Shown here: positions 60,701 to 64,000 of the stretch, piece by piece
How positions within the stretch are numbered: the first letter of the stretch is position 1
How the letters are laid out: every line of letters begins with the position of its first letter
NCBI GenBank assembly: GCA_034336665.1
Contig: CM067585.1
Span: forward strand, 3,591,731 to 3,655,730
Direction: 5' to 3'
Origin: Luscinia megarhynchos
Taxonomy: Eukaryota > Chordata > Aves > Passeriformes > Turdidae
DNA: 64,000 nt
Position numbers and translations under genes: made by a program
Notes under the pieces: generated by a model
Database searches by the model: none
The model's input: the letters and a program-made list of their open reading frames with translations, nothing else
What the model was told of the DNA's origin: nothing

Positions 60701-61524
60701 CTGCCACACACCCCTGACACGCTGTCTAACCCCAAACTCACCCCTGAAGCTGATATTTAGACACGTGGAGAGCCAAGAGCTGCCCTATAGCAGCTCCCCC
60801 AGTGCCCCCAGTGCTCCCAATACTCCCAGTGCCCCCAGTGCTCTCAGTGCTCCCAGGTCTCCCAGTGCTCCCAGTGCTCCCAGTGCCCCTCGCTGAGCGA
60901 TGCTCACAGGCCAGCAGCCAGCAGAGCTCAGCACTGCCTGGCTCTGGTTCTCCCATCATATAAAGGGCACCCTCATTCATCTGCAGACTGTGTGGGCTGG
61001 TTGGAATGTCAAGAAATGTGTCTCAGTTCCTCTCTGATAGTCTGCAAATTGGTGTTTTGCATTCAGAACAACTCTGTCACCCGCAGCACCCTGTGGGTCT
61101 CAGCACTGACAGCAATCCTCCGTGGAAAGGCCCATGGGTGCTCCAGACACAGAAACTCCGCCTTGTCTCCCCTCCCTGGGTCACAAATCTCTTTTCTCAG
61201 AGTCACAGGCAGTGATTCTGCTTTTCTCCCCACAGTCCTCTCGCCTCTTTCATGCTGAGAACAAGTTCTTTGGTAGAAGTTCCCTTCTGCTGCGTGTGGG
61301 AACCTGCACATACGGCACCCAAATTCCACCAACACCTCCAGGCCTCAGCAAGCAGCGACTGATGGCAGCAGACAGCACAATCCTCTAATTCCTGAGGGAT
61401 CTGTACTCCCTCCCACCTTCTGTGGGCTCTGCTGTCCCACTCCAAACACAGACACCAACCGACGCAGAAAACTCAAACAAAACAAAGCTCAGCAAAATGT
61501 TTAAACCAATTTCTCTCTTTTAAG
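57744..61524 (+). other. GRIK3: GRIK3 intron 5
   Basis: A 3781-bp intron with a 9-bp minisatellite at 60801-60890. An AT-rich patch at 58640-58750 is non-repetitive. No other gene is supported. Confidence 0.92.
60801..60890. repeat. 9-bp minisatellite, 10 copies
   Basis: Ten units of AGTGCTCCC or AGTGCCCCC type, with substitutions in units 3, 5 and 7. Confidence 0.92.
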
Positions 61525-61698
61525 GATCTTTATGCATTAGACCTAGAACCATATCGCTACTCTGGGGTGAACCTGACCGGATTCCGGATCCTCAATGTGG
61601 AGAACCCGCACGTGTCCTCCATCATTGAGAAGTGGTCCATGGAGCGGCTGCAGTCGGCACCCAAGGCAGAGCTGGGGCTTCTCGACGGTGTGATGATG
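61525..61698 (+). CDS. GRIK3: GRIK3 exon 6, kainate receptor amino-terminal domain
   Basis: A 174-bp exon of 58 codons, phase 0 at both ends, between acceptor tctcttttaag and donor GTATGG. It encodes DLYALDLEPYRYSGVNLTGF, RILNVENPHVSSIIEKWSME and RLQSAPKAELGLLDGVMM. NLT is an N-glycosylation sequon. NPHVSSIIEKWSMERLQ is a hallmark of kainate subunits. The next exon of the family, coding for TDAALLYDAVH-type sequence, is not within the remaining 2.3 kb. The frame stays open after the donor, to 62067. Confidence 0.97.
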
Positions 61699-61839
61699 GT
61701 ATGGGCACTTCAGACAGGGCACAGGGCTCTGGGAAGCAGGGCTGTGGGAGTCCAGGGTGTTCCCCTGGAAGCCTCTAGACCCCGCTGGCAGGGGTCTCAG
61801 AGGCCTTGGCACAGTACCCAGGGCCCTTGTGGACTGGGT
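61699..61839 (+). other. GRIK3: start of GRIK3 intron 6
   Basis: Intron sequence after GTATGG; the reading frame from exon 6 happens to remain open. Confidence 0.85.
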
Positions 61840-62082
61840 TTAAGCCCCTGGGAAAAATTACCATCATTGCAGGAAGAATTACAAGTCACAAAAAATAAGG
61901 AGAATATAGATTTGATTGTTAGAAGACAGAAAAGTGAATTTTTAGAAATGTTTATATTAGGGGGTTGGAAGCTAATATGGAGGATTTTGGGTGCGGTATA
62001 TCTTTTCTTTCTGCTTCTTCATGCCATCCATGTTAAGTGCCAGGCTGGCATTATTGGATTGGTCTGAGACAGAGTTGGACAG
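61840..62082 (+). mobile_element. endogenous retrovirus internal 3' remnant
   Basis: AT-rich DNA whose texture differs abruptly from the flanking intron and which directly precedes an LTR. One frame encodes a charged stretch, then a tryptophan- and leucine-rich hydrophobic segment (about 61960-62040), ending in TGA just before 62068. Position and character fit the end of an env-like gene, but I cannot match a family. The left boundary is approximate. Only a short remnant is left. Confidence 0.5.
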
Positions 62083-62300
62083 TGTAAAAAATTGTTATGT
62101 ATTGGAAAGTAATTGTAAATATTAGGTACGTAATTTATAGTATAAAAGATAACCCCTGCCCCAAGGACAGGCAGTGTGCCTTGGATCTCAAGCTGAACAG
62201 ACTGCTGTTAGCTAGAGAAAGAATTTTTTAGTTAAGAAACAATAAACAACCTTGAAAACCTCAGAAAACAGCCTTCTGAATCTTCTATGGTGACCAGCTG
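62083..62300 (+). mobile_element. ERV LTR, short, sense to GRIK3
   Basis: It starts TGTAAAAAATTG, has GTATAAAAGATAACCCC as a TATA element near 62140, a pyrimidine/purine-mixed R region (tgccccaaggacagg) and a polyadenylation signal ACAATAAACAACC near 62243. The ending around 62272-62300 is not fixed. The order TATA then AATAAA within about 100 bp is typical of compact retroviral LTRs. Confidence 0.7.
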
Positions 62301-64000
62301 GGAAAACCTGAACTTTAAACCACCTATATATCCTGCTGTGAGGATCTCAGGCTCAGGAGACCTCACAGACAGTGACACAGGGCAGGGTGGTGAGGAAGGC
62401 AGGAATAGTCAATAAGGTCTAAATATTACTTTTTTTTGGTTCTTGTACCAGTAACAATCGTAGGTATCTGCCGTGAGGTGCTTTCTTGCATTCTTTAATA
62501 ACTCTCCCTCAAAGTCTGGGGTGAGGCTCACACCCCACTGCTGTAGTAACACTCCTGCTCAGGCAGATTTCCCAGCAGACAAGGCAGGTGGCCAGGACAT
62601 GTCCCAAAGGCTCCAGCTGCCCCTGAGAGCAGCAGGACACTGGCTCCCAGGGCTGGGAGCAGCACTGAGGCTGGACCAGGCACTTTGCCGAGATTGAGGC
62701 AGAGGAAAACTGCCAAAGCAATGCCCAGAGATGGGCTGTGCTGCAGTTTGATGACTCCTTTTAGGGTCTGATGGCAGCTCTGCTCTGCTGAGTTACTGCT
62801 CGGAAGGTACAGCACCTGCTCGCCCATCTGTCTTCCCTGCCAGGCTGTCTCCGACCCCCAGAACTGCTGACTGGCTCCCTCCTTTCCTCTCTCTTTAGAT
62901 CTGCCAGAACCAGCCCTGCTAAGTGGCAAAGCCTCCCAGATTTTCACCTTGAAATGGGTCCTTAGGTGCCTCCTGTTGTGTTTGTTGTTAGGGGACAGAC
63001 TCCCACTGTCCTGCAGGCTCCTGCCTGTCCCCACATCTGAGACCTCCTGTGCCTGCAGCAGGGCTCAGTCCCCAGCTCTCCCTCTCCTCCCAGCCCCTCT
63101 TTGCTTTCTCTGAGGGATCCTGCCTTTGATTCCTGCTTGCCAGGTGTCCATCCAGTGGGGCCCTGGACTCAGCTGGGCATTACAGTCTGTAATTCACCAT
63201 GAAATTGCATGGACATATCCTTGCCCCCCCTTTCCTCCAGCCCCAAACCCACCAGCCTGTCCCTGCTGAGGTCCATACCCACCCACGGATGCAGGTGGGG
63301 CTCCTGCTCTTCATGCTTGGCTGCTGAGGGAAGGGAAGGTCACAGGGATGGCTGCCAAGGCTGGAGGATTTTCTCCATGGCTACGTCCTGTTAGATATTT
63401 GCTCGGTTATTTGCTGTATTATTTTGGTTTATTGTGGTTTATTATGCTGCCGATCTGTTTTGTGGCTCTGTGAAGCCAGCAAATAATGTATTTTCACTAG
63501 GAGGTCTTACCACATCAGGGCAAAAAATAAATCCAATTCTCCTGATCAGTGTTTGGATGTCAGATGGGGTATCTCAAATTGAATCTAAAATCATCACATT
63601 ATATGGGGGGAGAAAAGTTCTCCCTTGTTCAGATCACTGAAATGCTAGAATATGTTACAAAGCCATGAGGTCCTGATTTTGGTGACAGCTTGTGTCATTT
63701 TTGGAAAACTGTGTGCCCACAAACATCTCTGTTTCTTATTTTTCCATGTATAAAATAGTGTGGAAAATATGTTCTCGTATAGTTTGGGTTTTTTTTACAC
63801 TCAGACAAAACAGACTCAAGAAGAAAACTCTGTTACTACCTTCTACATTTAGAAGCTGTTGCCCCCTTCTTTGACACCACAGCAGGAACTGTGCAAGAAA
63901 CAACCCGAGTAGTTGCTCACAGACAAACACTTCCGGAACTGCTGATTTTAGACAGAACCCCGCACTTTTAGTCTAAAAACCAAGAAATTATCAAGCAGGG
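62301..64000 (+). other. GRIK3: GRIK3 intron 6, continuing past the window
   Basis: No exon, RNA gene or recognised repeat is supported here. The window ends within the intron. Confidence 0.75.

Noticed and set aside
1..64000. tRNA, snRNA, rRNA genes and CRISPR arrays
   Set aside because: No sequence with the required conserved boxes or repeat-spacer structure was seen on either strand by eye.

Overview
The window looks like bird nuclear DNA, most likely from a songbird microchromosome. The evidence is intron-split vertebrate genes, CR1 LINE 3' ends finishing in short ATTCTGT-type tails, many solo LTRs of the ERVL and ERVK kinds common in passerines, and GC-rich minisatellites. The species assignment is inference. 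There are no bacterial genes, operons or CRISPR arrays.

The one gene I recognise with confidence is GRIK3 (kainate-type glutamate receptor subunit GluK3), on the + strand. Five consecutive coding exons lie at 51409-51585, 52323-52580, 53796-53977, 57690-57743 and 61525-61698. They match family exons 2-6, have canonical AG/GT boundaries and compatible phases, and encode about 282 residues of the extracellular amino-terminal domain. Exon 1 (signal peptide) was not found, and exon 7 onward lies beyond the right edge. The 51 kb upstream of exon 2 is therefore intron 1, or intron 1 plus 5' flanking DNA.

That upstream stretch is mostly repeat-derived. One family of roughly 430-bp LTRs occurs six times in both orientations (8747, 16800, 19214, 24895, 36029, 37084). 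One of these copies is split by a younger ERVK-type LTR with a lysine-tRNA primer-binding site. ERVL-type solo LTRs sit at 3404-4119 and 30240-31641; the second has an exact 5-bp target duplication. An LTR with a His-like primer-binding site is at 27210-27880. CR1 tails are at 6366-6588 and 14725-15120. Minisatellites include a 38-bp array (8291-8668), a polypyrimidine array (14150-14665), a 15-16-bp array (39162-39393) and a 2.2-kb, 51-bp array (39733-41950) with an internal 411-bp higher-order repeat.

Two places hold gene-like sequence I cannot name. On the + strand, 347-480 plus 565-607 look like the last two exons of a gene entering from the left. On the - strand, a scatter of protein-like open segments between 15.5 and 19.05 kb includes possible splice sites. 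These are the best candidates for something not yet described, but both could be chance or pseudogene remnants. Downstream of exon 6, intron 6 contains an ERV fragment and LTR in sense orientation, and the reading frame runs open from exon 6 into it.
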